DNA from: Thiotrichaceae bacterium
GTDB lineage: Bacteria; Pseudomonadota; Gammaproteobacteria; Thiotrichales; Thiotrichaceae
DNA: 32,819 nucleotides
Assembly: GCA_015490895.1 (NCBI GenBank)
Contig: WFWY01000149.1
Coordinates: 1-32,819, forward strand
Direction: 5' to 3'
The notes beneath the pieces were generated by a model. It had not been told where the DNA came from. It worked only from the letters and a program-made list of their open reading frames with translations, and searched no databases. Each line of letters begins with the position of its first letter. The first letter of the stretch is position 1. Shown in pieces: positions 1 through 8,263 of this stretch. The position numbers and the translations under genes were made by a program.

Positions 1-504
1 GGGAGCATCCTCTACAGCATCATCAGTTGCCGGTGTGGCGGCAGGCACACTCTCCTCTGAGCCCGCCCCCTCAGCAGAAGCCGAAACATCGGCTTCAGGC
101 ACATCACCAGGCTCAGCAGATGGCACATCGGTTTCAGACATATCACCCCGTTCGATGACAGGCTGAGCTGCATCTGGCACCTCAGGAACATCACCAGGCA
201 TGATGTCATCTACGGTTGGCGCCGTTGTTGCAGGCACCAAAGAATCTACGATACTACTGCCTGCTGTATCTCCCTGATGGCTCAACAGCCAGGCCAGTCC
301 CATAGAATTTAGAAAAAAGATGAGCGCCAGAATAGCGGTCGTCCGACTCAGAAAGTTCCCCGCACCGCGCGCACCAAATACAGAGCCCGATGCTCCACCA
401 CCAAAAGCCGCACCCGCATCAGCACCTTTGCCGTGCTGAACTAGCACCAGGCCAATAATACCAAGTGCAACCAGAATCTGGACAATCAAAAGTATGTTAT
501 ACAT
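1..504 (-). CDS. secG: SecG preprotein translocase subunit, long acidic tail (3' end cut by window)
   Basis: SecG is the small third subunit of the SecYEG channel in the inner membrane. The frame opens at an ATG (complement of 502-504) and stays open for 168 codons to base 1, so the C-terminus lies outside. Residues 1-23 are a hydrophobic helix ending in LVLVQHGKGADAG, followed by the Gly/Ala-rich stretch AAFGGGASGSVFGARGAGNF and a second helix at about 55-75, which is the standard SecG plan. After residue 76 comes a Pro/Ala-rich tail with 22 Asp/Glu and a single Arg (119) in 93 residues. E. coli SecG is about 110 residues in all, so this is an unusually long form. tpiA lies upstream on the same strand, the usual tpiA-secG order, but here a repeat element sits between them. 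Identity is secure; the tail length is unknown. Confidence 0.93.
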   Translation of the reverse strand, partial: MYNILLIVQILVALGIIGLVLVQHGKGADAGAAFGGGASGSVFGARGAGNFLSRTTAILALIFFLNSMGLAWLLSHQGDTAGSSIVDSLVPATTAPTVDDIMPGDVPEVPDAAQPVIERGDMSETDVPSAEPGDVPEADVSASAEGAGSEESVPAATPATDDAVEDAP

Positions 505-612
505 ATCAATTCTTCTTAACTATAAAATGGCGCCTGAAAGACGGAAATACCCGACAACAACCAGCACCACGATCAGCAGACAAATACCCGTCAGACACTA
601 TTCCAAAGACAG

Positions 613-783
613 ACCAGGAGCTTGCCCGAAAATAGGAAGCGTAGCGAAAACCACAGAAGTGTCACAAGGTGAGATTATTGGAAGAGGCGAATAGCTGTGG
701 CTATTTAACGATTTCAACAAACTCAGATTAGGATGCTCATGGGATTTACAGTAATAACTTCTTGGTTCTCGGACAACCCCCTA
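613..783. mobile_element. MITE-like inverted-repeat element, family 2, copy A
   Basis: This segment between tpiA and secG aligns along its length with 31441-31591. Shared blocks include AGCGTAGCGAAAA, AAGGTGAGATTATTG, AGGCGAATAGC, CTCAGATTA and CTCATGGG. Its ends are imperfect inverted repeats (left ACCAGGAGCTTGCCCGAAAA; right, read on the minus strand, CTAGGGGGTTGTCCGAGAA). It encodes no protein. The right boundary is fuzzy and overlaps the tpiA TAG stop codon. At 171 bp it is about 20 bp longer than copy B because of small insertions. It separates tpiA from secG, so read-through transcripts would carry it as a folded spacer. Confidence 0.75.
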
Positions 784-1527
784 GGCTGTACAAATCGCAA
801 GGAATGCTTCTGACGTTAATGAAGCACCACCGATCAAACCACCATCAATATCTTCCATAGCAAAAAGCTCCGCAGCATTACTACCGTTTACGCTTCCACC
901 ATACAAAATCTGTACCTTTTCTGCCACATCCTCATTTAACGCTGCAATCTTGCCGCGAATAAAGGCATGCACTTCCTGTGCCTGCTCAGGTGACGCTGTC
1001 TTCCCTGTACCAATTGCCCAAACAGGCTCATAGGCAATGACTGCATCAGCCAGCGACTCAACACCTGCCAAATTGATCACTGCATCGAGCTGTCTGGCGA
1101 CCACATTTTCCGTATCACCAGCTTCGCGCTCTTCAAGCAACTCTCCTACACACAAAATAGGTATCAAGCCTTCTTTTTGACCTGCAACATATTTGGCAGC
1201 GGTATCCTCATCTTTTTCACCATAAATACTACGACGCTCAGAGTGCCCGACAATCACATACTGACAACCAACATCTTTCAGCATCGCAGCAGAAACTTCA
1301 CCTGTAAATGCGCCGGATTCCTGGTCTGCAACATCCTGGGCTCCCAGGCCGATATTCGCCCCTTCAACCAGATCTGCAACCATTGGAATATAAACATAAG
1401 GAGGGCAAACAGCAACAGCCTTACCACCGACACCCGACATGCCATCAGCAATACCTTTAACGAGCGTTTGAATACTTTCTTTAGAACCATTCAGCTTCCA
1501 GTTACCAGCCACTAATGTTTGACGCAT
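781..1527 (-). CDS. tpiA: Triose-phosphate isomerase
   Basis: It interconverts dihydroxyacetone phosphate and glyceraldehyde-3-phosphate in glycolysis and gluconeogenesis, as a cytosolic dimeric TIM barrel. The 248-residue length is normal. Catalytic residues are visible: Asn9 and Lys11 in VAGNWKLNGS, the electrophile His95 in VIVGHSERR and the base Glu167 in AYEPVWAIGTGK, which also begins the mobile loop. The phosphate-binding YGGSVNGSNAAEL and GGLIGGASL segments follow. The gene ends in LAICTA and a TAG that coincides with the edge of a repeat element. glmM, a common upstream neighbour in gammaproteobacteria, is not there; avtA precedes it after a 277-base gap in which I see no gene. Confidence 0.98.
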   Translation of the reverse strand: MRQTLVAGNWKLNGSKESIQTLVKGIADGMSGVGGKAVAVCPPYVYIPMVADLVEGANIGLGAQDVADQESGAFTGEVSAAMLKDVGCQYVIVGHSERRSIYGEKDEDTAAKYVAGQKEGLIPILCVGELLEEREAGDTENVVARQLDAVINLAGVESLADAVIAYEPVWAIGTGKTASPEQAQEVHAFIRGKIAALNEDVAEKVQILYGGSVNGSNAAELFAMEDIDGGLIGGASLTSEAFLAICTA

Positions 1528-1804
1528 AGGAAATCCCCATATTGGATTACAGTTGTGATTAATTTAAGCGCGCAAGGGTACCGTTCTATATTAGAAAATG
1601 CAATTATTTTTATAGACGACAACCATCCTGCAACCTGTTCATCATCAGGGACGAGAGTAAAAGAGTAAAGAAATATTCCCGGCAGCATGTCCACGCATAC
1701 AATGCCTGTTGCACGCCCATCATTTATACTGACTGGCCAGATTACTATCGGTAGAGCGAAATTCAACCAAGCCCAAAGGAGACACTGCCGCTTGTGTGCA
1801 ACCC

Positions 1805-3082
1805 CTACAAATTCCCAGCGGTTTCAATATAGCTTTTAATGGCTTGCAGTCCATGTTTTAGCATGCTTTCATCCTTGGCGTAGTTAATGCGAATACACTG
1901 ATATTGATGCGCCCACTCTGCTGCACCTGGCTCCAGCCCCATAAAAGCATCATGCCCCGGGACAATATAAACACCTTGCTGCTTTAGATCAGCGTACAAC
2001 CGGTCGCTGTGCACTCCTATATCTTTAAACCAAAGCCACATGAAAAATGCACCTTCCAGCTTGTGTATATAGACGGGCAAACCTGCAAATATTTCGTTAA
2101 ATAACTGTACCGCTATCACTGCCTTTTGCTGATAATAAGGTTTGATCACCTGCTCACATAGCGGCAGTATCTGTTGTGTTTGCAACAACCGGGTAAGCAG
2201 GGTTGCACCGACACTATTGGGTGCCAGTGTCGTAATACCGGCGATACGACTAAGCGCCTGTATCCTCTCTTCATTCGCAATCACAATACCTGTTCGCAGA
2301 CCAGGCAAACCCAGCTTGGAAAGCGACATACACAGGATTGTATTGCTATTCCAGTTTAACCGGACATCGGTATAAATCGCGCCGGGGAATGGTTGACCGT
2401 AGGCATTATCAACAATTAGCGGAATCTGGTGCTTCTGCGCTAATTGATCCAGCTTCGCCAACTCCGCATCAGTGACAACATTACCCGTCGGATTAGTCGG
2501 TCGAGAAATACACAAAGCACCTGTACTATCACCGTCTTGCTGTAACAGCGTAGCAAGCCTCTCAAAATCAATCTGATATTTAAACTGTTGGTGTGCTAAC
2601 GTGTGTATCTCTGGCCTAATCGCCATAAACATATTTTCAACCAGCCCCTGGTCAGCATACCCTACATATTCAGGCACCAGCGGAAACAATATTTTTTTGA
2701 TGCTGCCATCCGGCATTTCCCCGGCTAACAAATTAAACAGGCTGAAAAAACTACTTTGGCTACCATTGGTCAGTGCAATATTAGAAGTGCCCAACGACCA
2801 GCCATAAGTCTGGTTAAACAGCGAAACCAGTGCCTGGATAAAGCCTTCATTACCTTGCGGGCCATCATACAGGCCCAACATATGTTCAGCTTGCTTCCCA
2901 TTGGCAACCCGTTGCAGTTCTTTAATAAAAACAGCCTGCGCCTCTGGAATCATTGCCGGATTACCGCCACCGAGCATGACAAAATCAGACTGACCGGACT
3001 GATTAGCTTTGCCCAGATCATCCATAAGCTGGGTAATGGCATTAGGCCGGGTGAATTTCTCACCAAATCTTGAGTAGTTCAT
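1805..3082 (-). CDS. avtA: Valine-pyruvate aminotransferase (AvtA type)
   Basis: This is a PLP-dependent fold-type I aminotransferase. AvtA transfers the amino group between L-alanine and 2-ketoisovalerate, linking the alanine and valine pools. The 425 residues follow E. coli AvtA (417) from the N-terminus: FGEKFTRPNAITQLMDDL, VMLGGGNPAMIPEAQ, YDGPQGNEGF and IALTNGSQSSFFSLFNL. SRPTNPTGNVVTDAEL (about 193-208) and IVDNAYGQPFPG are cofactor-pocket segments. Lys256 in CMSLSKLGLPGLRTG is the Schiff-base lysine. The N-terminal MNYSRFGEKF matches the family start. It is transcribed divergently from djlA with an 86-base spacer. Substrate preference is inferred from family resemblance; the AvtA subfamily is more specific than generic class I/II transaminases. 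Confidence 0.93.
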   Translation of the reverse strand: MNYSRFGEKFTRPNAITQLMDDLGKANQSGQSDFVMLGGGNPAMIPEAQAVFIKELQRVANGKQAEHMLGLYDGPQGNEGFIQALVSLFNQTYGWSLGTSNIALTNGSQSSFFSLFNLLAGEMPDGSIKKILFPLVPEYVGYADQGLVENMFMAIRPEIHTLAHQQFKYQIDFERLATLLQQDGDSTGALCISRPTNPTGNVVTDAELAKLDQLAQKHQIPLIVDNAYGQPFPGAIYTDVRLNWNSNTILCMSLSKLGLPGLRTGIVIANEERIQALSRIAGITTLAPNSVGATLLTRLLQTQQILPLCEQVIKPYYQQKAVIAVQLFNEIFAGLPVYIHKLEGAFFMWLWFKDIGVHSDRLYADLKQQGVYIVPGHDAFMGLEPGAAEWAHQYQCIRINYAKDESMLKHGLQAIKSYIETAGNL

Positions 3083-3168
3083 ACGATGAGTATATAGAAT
3101 GATCGCCCTTGATAAACCTCTTTATCGCCCCCATTCCCATAGTTCACAAAACACCATACTATTCATTC

Positions 3169-4041
3169 ATGCATCTCATAAAATATATCACCGCTGTTCT
3201 CGGCTTCTTTCTTTTCGGACGCAGTATTTTTGGCGCCATCATTGGTTTTCTCATTGGTGCTTTTATCAGCTTCAAACTCTCCGGCGGCTTGCTGGGAAAA
3301 CTGAGTGGCTTTGGCAACCTGGGAGGTATAACAGGCATGAAAACCCAGCGCCAGTCACTTTTTTTTGAAACAGTTTTCACCTTGATGGGCAAGCTGGCAA
3401 AAGCTGACGGACGTGTTTCTGAAGCAGAAATCGCTCACGTCGAACAGTTTATGCGTCAACTTAACATGAGTGCCGAACACCGCAAACAGGCCATTGCTTA
3501 TTTCAAGGCAGGCGCCCAACCCGAGTTCACCATTGAGCCCCTGATTCAGGCTTTTAATACCACTACTGCTGCATCCCCCAACCTGAAACAGATGCTGATG
3601 ATTTACCTGATACGCGTAGCATTGGCTGACGGACAACTGCATGACAAGGAAGCCAGACTGCTAGAGAGTATTGCCCAGCAGCTTGGTTATGCGCCCCGGT
3701 TTCTGGAACAGCTGCTCGCCATGCTACATGGACAGGATCAGTTCTCAGGCGGCTCCTACCAGCATCACAACACCGGTGGTCAATCCGGTGGCCAATCTTC
3801 ACGCTATACAGACTATACCGCTGCCGGAGCACTAGAGGCAGCTTACCAGGCACTGGGCGTTAGCAAAACCGATACGGATGCACACATCAAAAAAACCTAC
3901 CGCCGACTGGTACGCGAATATCACCCCGACAAACTGATAGGGCAAGGCCTGCCTGAAGCCATGATCAAGGAAGCCACCGAGCGCTCAAAGGAAATCCAGG
4001 CAGCCTATGACCTGATCAAGAAGAACCGGGGCATGAAGTAG
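3169..4041 (+). CDS. djlA: Membrane-anchored DnaJ-like co-chaperone DjlA
   Basis: DjlA is an inner-membrane J-domain protein that stimulates DnaK from the cytoplasmic face. The 290 residues contain, in order, a glycine-rich N-terminal membrane helix (about 6-33), a central helical TerB-like domain (about 55-185), a Gly/Gln/Ser-rich linker and a C-terminal J domain with the HPD tripeptide in REYHPDKLIGQGLPEAMIKE, the same extended motif as E. coli DjlA (271 residues). I chose ATG 3169, giving MHLIKYITAVLGFFLFGR, because it matches the length of the family membrane segment. A TTG at 3109 would add 20 residues that look unlike the family. No strong Shine-Dalgarno is visible at either. An inverted-repeat element begins 42 bases after the stop. 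Confidence 0.93.
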   Translation: MHLIKYITAVLGFFLFGRSIFGAIIGFLIGAFISFKLSGGLLGKLSGFGNLGGITGMKTQRQSLFFETVFTLMGKLAKADGRVSEAEIAHVEQFMRQLNMSAEHRKQAIAYFKAGAQPEFTIEPLIQAFNTTTAASPNLKQMLMIYLIRVALADGQLHDKEARLLESIAQQLGYAPRFLEQLLAMLHGQDQFSGGSYQHHNTGGQSGGQSSRYTDYTAAGALEAAYQALGVSKTDTDAHIKKTYRRLVREYHPDKLIGQGLPEAMIKEATERSKEIQAAYDLIKKNRGMK

Positions 4042-4083
4042 TACTGCAACAATGACAAAACGAGCAGAAAATGCAAAGCAGCC

Positions 4084-4200
4084 AGGAGCTTGTCGGACTT
4101 GACCGTTTGAAGTGAAGATTCGTGGGGGCGAACCGGATAGGCTCAGTTGATCGCTATCTACGGGTTTGCAGCCAAACAGCGTTAAACCCGACAGACTCCT
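4084..4200. mobile_element. Short inverted-repeat element, type 3
   Basis: This is a 117-bp segment with imperfect terminal inverted repeats of roughly 25 bp: the left end reads AGGAGCTTGTCGGACTTGAC and the right end on the opposite strand reads AGGAGTCTGTCGGGTTTAAC, with GTTTG shared a few bases further in. It has no coding capacity. It occupies the spacer after djlA and before the glycosidase-like gene. No second copy was found here. The terminal sequence differs from families 1 and 2, though all three share an AGGAG start. I infer a MITE-like or REP-like element. Confidence 0.6.
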
Positions 4201-4254
4201 ATTAACTAAACACTATCGTCAGACTCTTCATTTACCGGTTTTCTAAAGATTTCA

Positions 4255-4263
4255 TGCTAGAAT
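4255..4263 (+). promoter_or_regulatory. Candidate extended -10 promoter
   Basis: TGC followed by TAGAAT forms an extended -10 box (TGnTAtAAT, one mismatch). It would start transcription near 4270, about 30 bases before the ATG of the 869-residue protein. No convincing -35 box is seen, which extended -10 promoters can tolerate. It lies just outside the type 3 repeat element. Confidence 0.4.
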
Positions 4264-4300
4264 CTGCGAACTCAAAAAGTGGTAGCTGTTAAATAAATCA

Positions 4301-6910
4301 ATGATTATATCCCGACGATTACTTTTTTTACTCGTTCTGCTGGTCATCCTAATACTGTCCATTTTTATGGCACGGCAGGCGCTAACATCAAAGCGGGGGG
4401 CGTTCTATGTTAAGGAATTCTGGGTCGAAAAACGTGCCAACGGGGAGGAAGAGCCTCGTATGCAAGCCTACCCGGTGACCGGTCTGAACTATAAATCAGG
4501 CCTGCGCCGCAGCACAACACAGAAAGGAGGTGTCTTCAAATACAAGGAGGGCAAGGATATTCTGTTTTCCATCGGTACGCTGAATATCGGTATTGCCAAA
4601 GGACAGCCAGAAATTACCCAGGAGTCCTTTCACGCAATAAAAAGTAAAAACCTGGCATACCTGCTCTATGCCCTGGATGAAGATGGTAACAGAGATAACG
4701 GTATACAAATTACGGCAAACAGCATCCCCCAGTCGGGACTGGATATTGACCTGTCTTTACCGGTAGATGAGTTTACAAAAAAACTCACCCAAAAACTGAC
4801 CCAAAGTGGTTACTTCACTCTACAGCTCAGGGATGGAAGATCACTACCAGTCTCTGGCCTTCATTTCACATCAGGCATCGAAGTCGGGAAAACCACCGCA
4901 CAGGGAGAATTCACTTACCAGCAAAACAAGAAAATTACTTTTAGCGTCAATAAAACCGATATCGATACGATTCGGGGGGAACTGACACTCCACCCAGACA
5001 GCTTTGACCCCCCCATTACACACAACCTGCACCAATATTTACTCTCAGTGGATGAAGATGCAAACACAGATAACGGTATCCAACTATCAACCATTGCAGA
5101 ATCCTTCCAGGTTGATTTTTCCCTGCCTCGTGAACAGTTTGAGCATGCTCTGGCCAAAGCCCTGAACCGGGTAAACCGCCAGCCTGTGCCCTTTTTCTCT
5201 CCTGTGCTAGGTATTAATGTTGAAGCAGCACAGGCTGAAGCGGATACGGTTGGGCAGCCCATGCCTTTTGTCGACATCTTCCGTACCGCACGACCCTTTC
5301 AGGAGTTTTCAGAAGAAGGTGTACTTTACGATGATAACGGCTGGCCGGTTGAGATCCCCCAGGGGAAGAAAGTCTATACCCTGATTTTACAGAGTCTTCC
5401 AGAAGGTGCCATTCCCTATGGACACTATACCGTTCTTTATGATGGTGTTGGCACATTAGCTTATGATGGTGTCGCAAAACGTATCGATTTTACCGCCAAT
5501 AAAGATATTATTGATATCAACCCGAAAAACTCAACCGTTAACCGCCTGATCTTGCGTATCACAGATACCAGCAAAGACGACCCGATCCGCAATATCCGCA
5601 TCATCATGCCGGGTGGAATTTGTGAAGGTATGCCCCTGCTGCGCGTGGATAATGACAGTGAATGTGCTATCGGGCAATACCGCTCTTTTGAGAGCATGCT
5701 GCAAGACCGTAACATGATTGTATTTAACCCGGACTACCTGCGAGTACTGAAAAACTTTCGGGTATTACGTATGATGAACCTGATGGAGGCCAGTCAGCAC
5801 ATCCCCAAATCCTGCTACCAGTTTAAAGACGACGATTTTCGGGACTGTGTCCTGCAACCTCTTACCTGGGATATGCGTGCCAAAATGACTGATGCGGTAT
5901 GGGGAGGCTCGCACCGCACCGATGCCACACTGAAGCATGGCGTCCCCATTGAGGTACTGGTAAAACTTGCCAATACGCTAAAAGCAGAGCCCTGGTTTAC
6001 CATTCCACATCATGCTGATGATGACTACGTAGAAGAATTCGCTGACTATGTTGCGACAGAGCTGGATAAAACATTAAAAGCCTGGGTTGAATACAGCAAT
6101 GAAACCTGGAATGACCGCTTTTGGGGAACCTATTACGTGCGCTATAAAGGCCGCCTGATGGAACTGGATGAAGATAAAAACCCGTTTCGGGAAGGTTATC
6201 GTTTTTATGCCCGGCGTGCTGTCGAAATCTTCAAAATATGGGAAGAATCTTTTGAGGACACCGGGCGCCTGATGCGCGTTGCAGGCAGCTACCAGAATTC
6301 GACTGACCTCTCCCGCAATATCCTGGAATATGAAGATGCCCACGAACATATTGATGCACTGGCTATCGCACCCTATTTCCATGCCTGTAGTACACGACAA
6401 CACCGTGAATGCAAGAACCTGCTCACTGTTACCCAGCTACTACCCGAGGTAAAAAGTGTCGATGATATTTTTGAAGCACTACATAACCCGGCTGACCCTT
6501 ATGGGGTTCCTGCCACCATAAAACTCATTCACAAGCAGGCTAAAATTGCCAAAGAGTTTAATATAGCGCTTGTGGCTTACGAAGGTGGACAACATCTGGC
6601 GGTAAACTGGGCAGACAAGGGGCGCTCACAAAAGCAAAAAGAGCGCCTTAGCCAGCTCTTTAAAGAAGCCAACGAAGACGCCCGTATGGGTGAGATTTAT
6701 ACCGAACTGCTTAATAGCTGGAAAGAGGCGGGTGGCACAGTATTTAACGTCTTCAATATGCCCCAGACCTGGCACCGCTGGGGTTCATGGGGAATCAAAA
6801 CACACCTGAATCAACCACGAGAAGAGGCTGTCAAATACAATGCGCTAATGATGTTTCAGGAACAGCAGGGTGAATGCTGGTGGCCCGAATGCCACTCCCT
6901 GGATAAATGA
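4301..6910 (+). CDS. Membrane-anchored protein with tandem surface-type domains and a glycosidase-like C-terminal barrel
   Basis: No gene name is recognised. The 869 residues divide into three parts. Residues 5-23 are one N-terminal hydrophobic anchor. Two related domains follow at about 55-155 and 180-285; each begins V(T/S)GL..(K/T)SG, continues TT..G.F.Y...K.I.FS, and ends in a LLY/LLS-(L/V)DEDxNxDNGIQ motif, a pattern known from repeats in bacterial surface proteins. From about 410 to the end is a domain with YSNETWN (Glu601) and AYEGGQH (Glu761). Proteins with such motif pairs resemble clan GH-A glycosidases, in which two glutamates act as acid/base and nucleophile. SCYQF..DCVLQ, CSTRQHRECKN and GECWWPEC add several cysteines, suggesting an exported protein with disulfides. 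Substrate is unknown. It is flanked by djlA and hflD without an evident operon partner. Confidence 0.7.
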   Translation: MIISRRLLFLLVLLVILILSIFMARQALTSKRGAFYVKEFWVEKRANGEEEPRMQAYPVTGLNYKSGLRRSTTQKGGVFKYKEGKDILFSIGTLNIGIAKGQPEITQESFHAIKSKNLAYLLYALDEDGNRDNGIQITANSIPQSGLDIDLSLPVDEFTKKLTQKLTQSGYFTLQLRDGRSLPVSGLHFTSGIEVGKTTAQGEFTYQQNKKITFSVNKTDIDTIRGELTLHPDSFDPPITHNLHQYLLSVDEDANTDNGIQLSTIAESFQVDFSLPREQFEHALAKALNRVNRQPVPFFSPVLGINVEAAQAEADTVGQPMPFVDIFRTARPFQEFSEEGVLYDDNGWPVEIPQGKKVYTLILQSLPEGAIPYGHYTVLYDGVGTLAYDGVAKRIDFTANKDIIDINPKNSTVNRLILRITDTSKDDPIRNIRIIMPGGICEGMPLLRVDNDSECAIGQYRSFESMLQDRNMIVFNPDYLRVLKNFRVLRMMNLMEASQHIPKSCYQFKDDDFRDCVLQPLTWDMRAKMTDAVWGGSHRTDATLKHGVPIEVLVKLANTLKAEPWFTIPHHADDDYVEEFADYVATELDKTLKAWVEYSNETWNDRFWGTYYVRYKGRLMELDEDKNPFREGYRFYARRAVEIFKIWEESFEDTGRLMRVAGSYQNSTDLSRNILEYEDAHEHIDALAIAPYFHACSTRQHRECKNLLTVTQLLPEVKSVDDIFEALHNPADPYGVPATIKLIHKQAKIAKEFNIALVAYEGGQHLAVNWADKGRSQKQKERLSQLFKEANEDARMGEIYTELLNSWKEAGGTVFNVFNMPQTWHRWGSWGIKTHLNQPREEAVKYNALMMFQEQQGECWWPECHSLDK

Positions 6911-7070
6911 AATAGTCATCCGGCAGAAAACACATCCGTTGTGGGCATGTTAATACATCCCCACCACAACCTTTTTCCGGATACCCACCAAATAGCTCCC
7001 TTTCCATTCAGAGAGTTTATGGTAGGCTTTACCGCTTAAAACAGCGCAACTCCCAATCAATCAGGAACCT

Positions 7071-7724
7071 ATGGAAAAAAATACGGACAACCGAACCATT
7101 GCACTCTCCGCCTTATTCCAGTGCGTCGAGGGTGTCAGACAAATTGCACACAATGGCACCGTAGATCAGGAACTTTTTCAAACCTGCCTCAACAGTGTTG
7201 CAACAGAAAATACCGACACCATCCTGGATATTTATGGTGGCATTGAACACCTTAAAACTGGCTTCCAGGTACTGACCTTCCAACTCGGCACAGGCCAGAT
7301 GACCCCCGATGGAAAACAAAAAAACCTGGAAACTACACGCTACGCTATCAACCTGCTACACCTTGAAAAAAAACTGGATGCCCACCCGGAACTCTTTGAG
7401 ACCCTACTTAAAGGTATTGAAGATGTACAGCGACAACTCAAACACTTTTCCATAACCGATGAAACCATTATCAACCGAATGGCTGAAATTTACTCTGATA
7501 CCATTAGTCAGTTAGGGCCACGTATTATGGTCAAGGGAGATCAAAACCACCTGGGGAAAAAAGACAATGCAGCGAAAATACGCGCCCTGCTGCTTGCCGG
7601 AATCCGTGCTGCCCTGCTTTGGCGACAAGCCGGTGGCAACCGCTGGAAACTCTTGCTGGAACGCGGCAAAATGCAACGTACAGCAAATGATTTTCTCGAT
7701 CTTGCCAACGATAGCAACCCGTGA
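7071..7724 (+). CDS. hflD: HflD (YcfC) family peripheral membrane protein
   Basis: HflD is a helical protein at the inner membrane. In E. coli it is known for affecting lambda lysogenisation through the CII protein; its general role is unclear. The 217 residues match the family (213 in E. coli) throughout: ALSALFQCVEGVRQIAHNG, LNSVATENTDTILDIYGG, RYAINLLHLEKKLDAHPE, VQRQLKHFSI, ISQLGPRIMVKG and the conserved RALLLAGIRAALLWRQAGG near the C-terminus. AGGAACC before the ATG is a plausible ribosome binding site. In many gammaproteobacteria hflD follows mnmA and precedes purB; neither is here, so the gene is displaced from its usual context. The following VOC gene may be cotranscribed. Confidence 0.93.
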   Translation: MEKNTDNRTIALSALFQCVEGVRQIAHNGTVDQELFQTCLNSVATENTDTILDIYGGIEHLKTGFQVLTFQLGTGQMTPDGKQKNLETTRYAINLLHLEKKLDAHPELFETLLKGIEDVQRQLKHFSITDETIINRMAEIYSDTISQLGPRIMVKGDQNHLGKKDNAAKIRALLLAGIRAALLWRQAGGNRWKLLLERGKMQRTANDFLDLANDSNP

Positions 7725-7747
7725 TAAGCAAACCAAAGCCCATAACA

Positions 7748-8143
7748 ATGAATGATAAAATAGCCATTCAGCACATCCATCATGTCAGCTTTATCGTAGA
7801 AAACGTGGCAGTCTCGCTGGAGTTTTACTGCAACCTACTGGGATTAGAGAAAAAATCCACCCGTCCCAATATGGACTTTGCCGGTGCCTGGTTAAAGGTC
7901 AATGAGCAGCAGGAAATCCACTTGCTTGAGCTGAACAACCCGGATCCCACCAGAGGCCGCCCCGCTCATGGTGGGCGTGATCGCCATGCAGCATTTAGCG
8001 TTGCAAACCTGGCACCGCTGAAAAGCAGGCTGAAAAAACAGCGTATTGACTATACACTAAGTCGATCTGGACGAGCAGCTCTATTTACCAGGGATCCAGA
8101 CGGTAACGCCCTGGAGTTTATTGAAACCCGGGCTCCCAGTTGA
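7748..8143 (+). CDS. VOC-superfamily (glyoxalase/dioxygenase-fold) protein
   Basis: This 131-residue single VOC module has the expected pairs of beta-alpha-beta-beta-beta units. HIHHVSFIVENVAVSLEFYC starts the first, with a candidate metal-ligand histidine; QEIHLLEL follows. DRHAAFSVANLAPLKSRL starts the second, and FTRDPDGNALEFIE supplies the terminal glutamate. These are typical positions for a divalent-metal site, as in glyoxalase I, fosfomycin-resistance proteins and small dioxygenases; sequence alone does not tell which. I chose the ATG at 7748. An upstream GTG at 7721 overlaps the hflD stop (GTGA) and would add nine residues; it cannot be excluded and would imply translational coupling. 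Confidence 0.85.
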   Translation: MNDKIAIQHIHHVSFIVENVAVSLEFYCNLLGLEKKSTRPNMDFAGAWLKVNEQQEIHLLELNNPDPTRGRPAHGGRDRHAAFSVANLAPLKSRLKKQRIDYTLSRSGRAALFTRDPDGNALEFIETRAPS

Positions 8144-8263
8144 ACAGCTTGTAGTGTAAAAATTAAAAGAACGATTGAAACAGGTTATCAATAACTTCAT
8201 GCTGGCGAAGCACTCAAGCGAGAGCTCCAGGCTGAAACCAGCCAATAACAAGGAAACACAACC

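Noticed and set aside
1177-1515. 112-codon frame opposite tpiA
   Set aside because: It lies entirely antisense to a well-conserved gene and its product has no recognisable features.
1512-1766. 84-codon minus-strand frame upstream of tpiA
   Set aside because: It overlaps the tpiA start in another frame, has no ribosome binding site or family resemblance, and more likely reflects the tpiA leader region.
3109-3168. TTG start extending djlA by 20 residues
   Set aside because: The extension does not resemble DjlA N-termini, which start right at the membrane helix as with ATG 3169.
6935-6980. GTTGTGGG..CCCACCACAAC hairpin followed by CTTTTT after the 869-residue gene
   Set aside because: The stem needs a two-base bulge and the T run is short and interrupted; too weak to list as a terminator.
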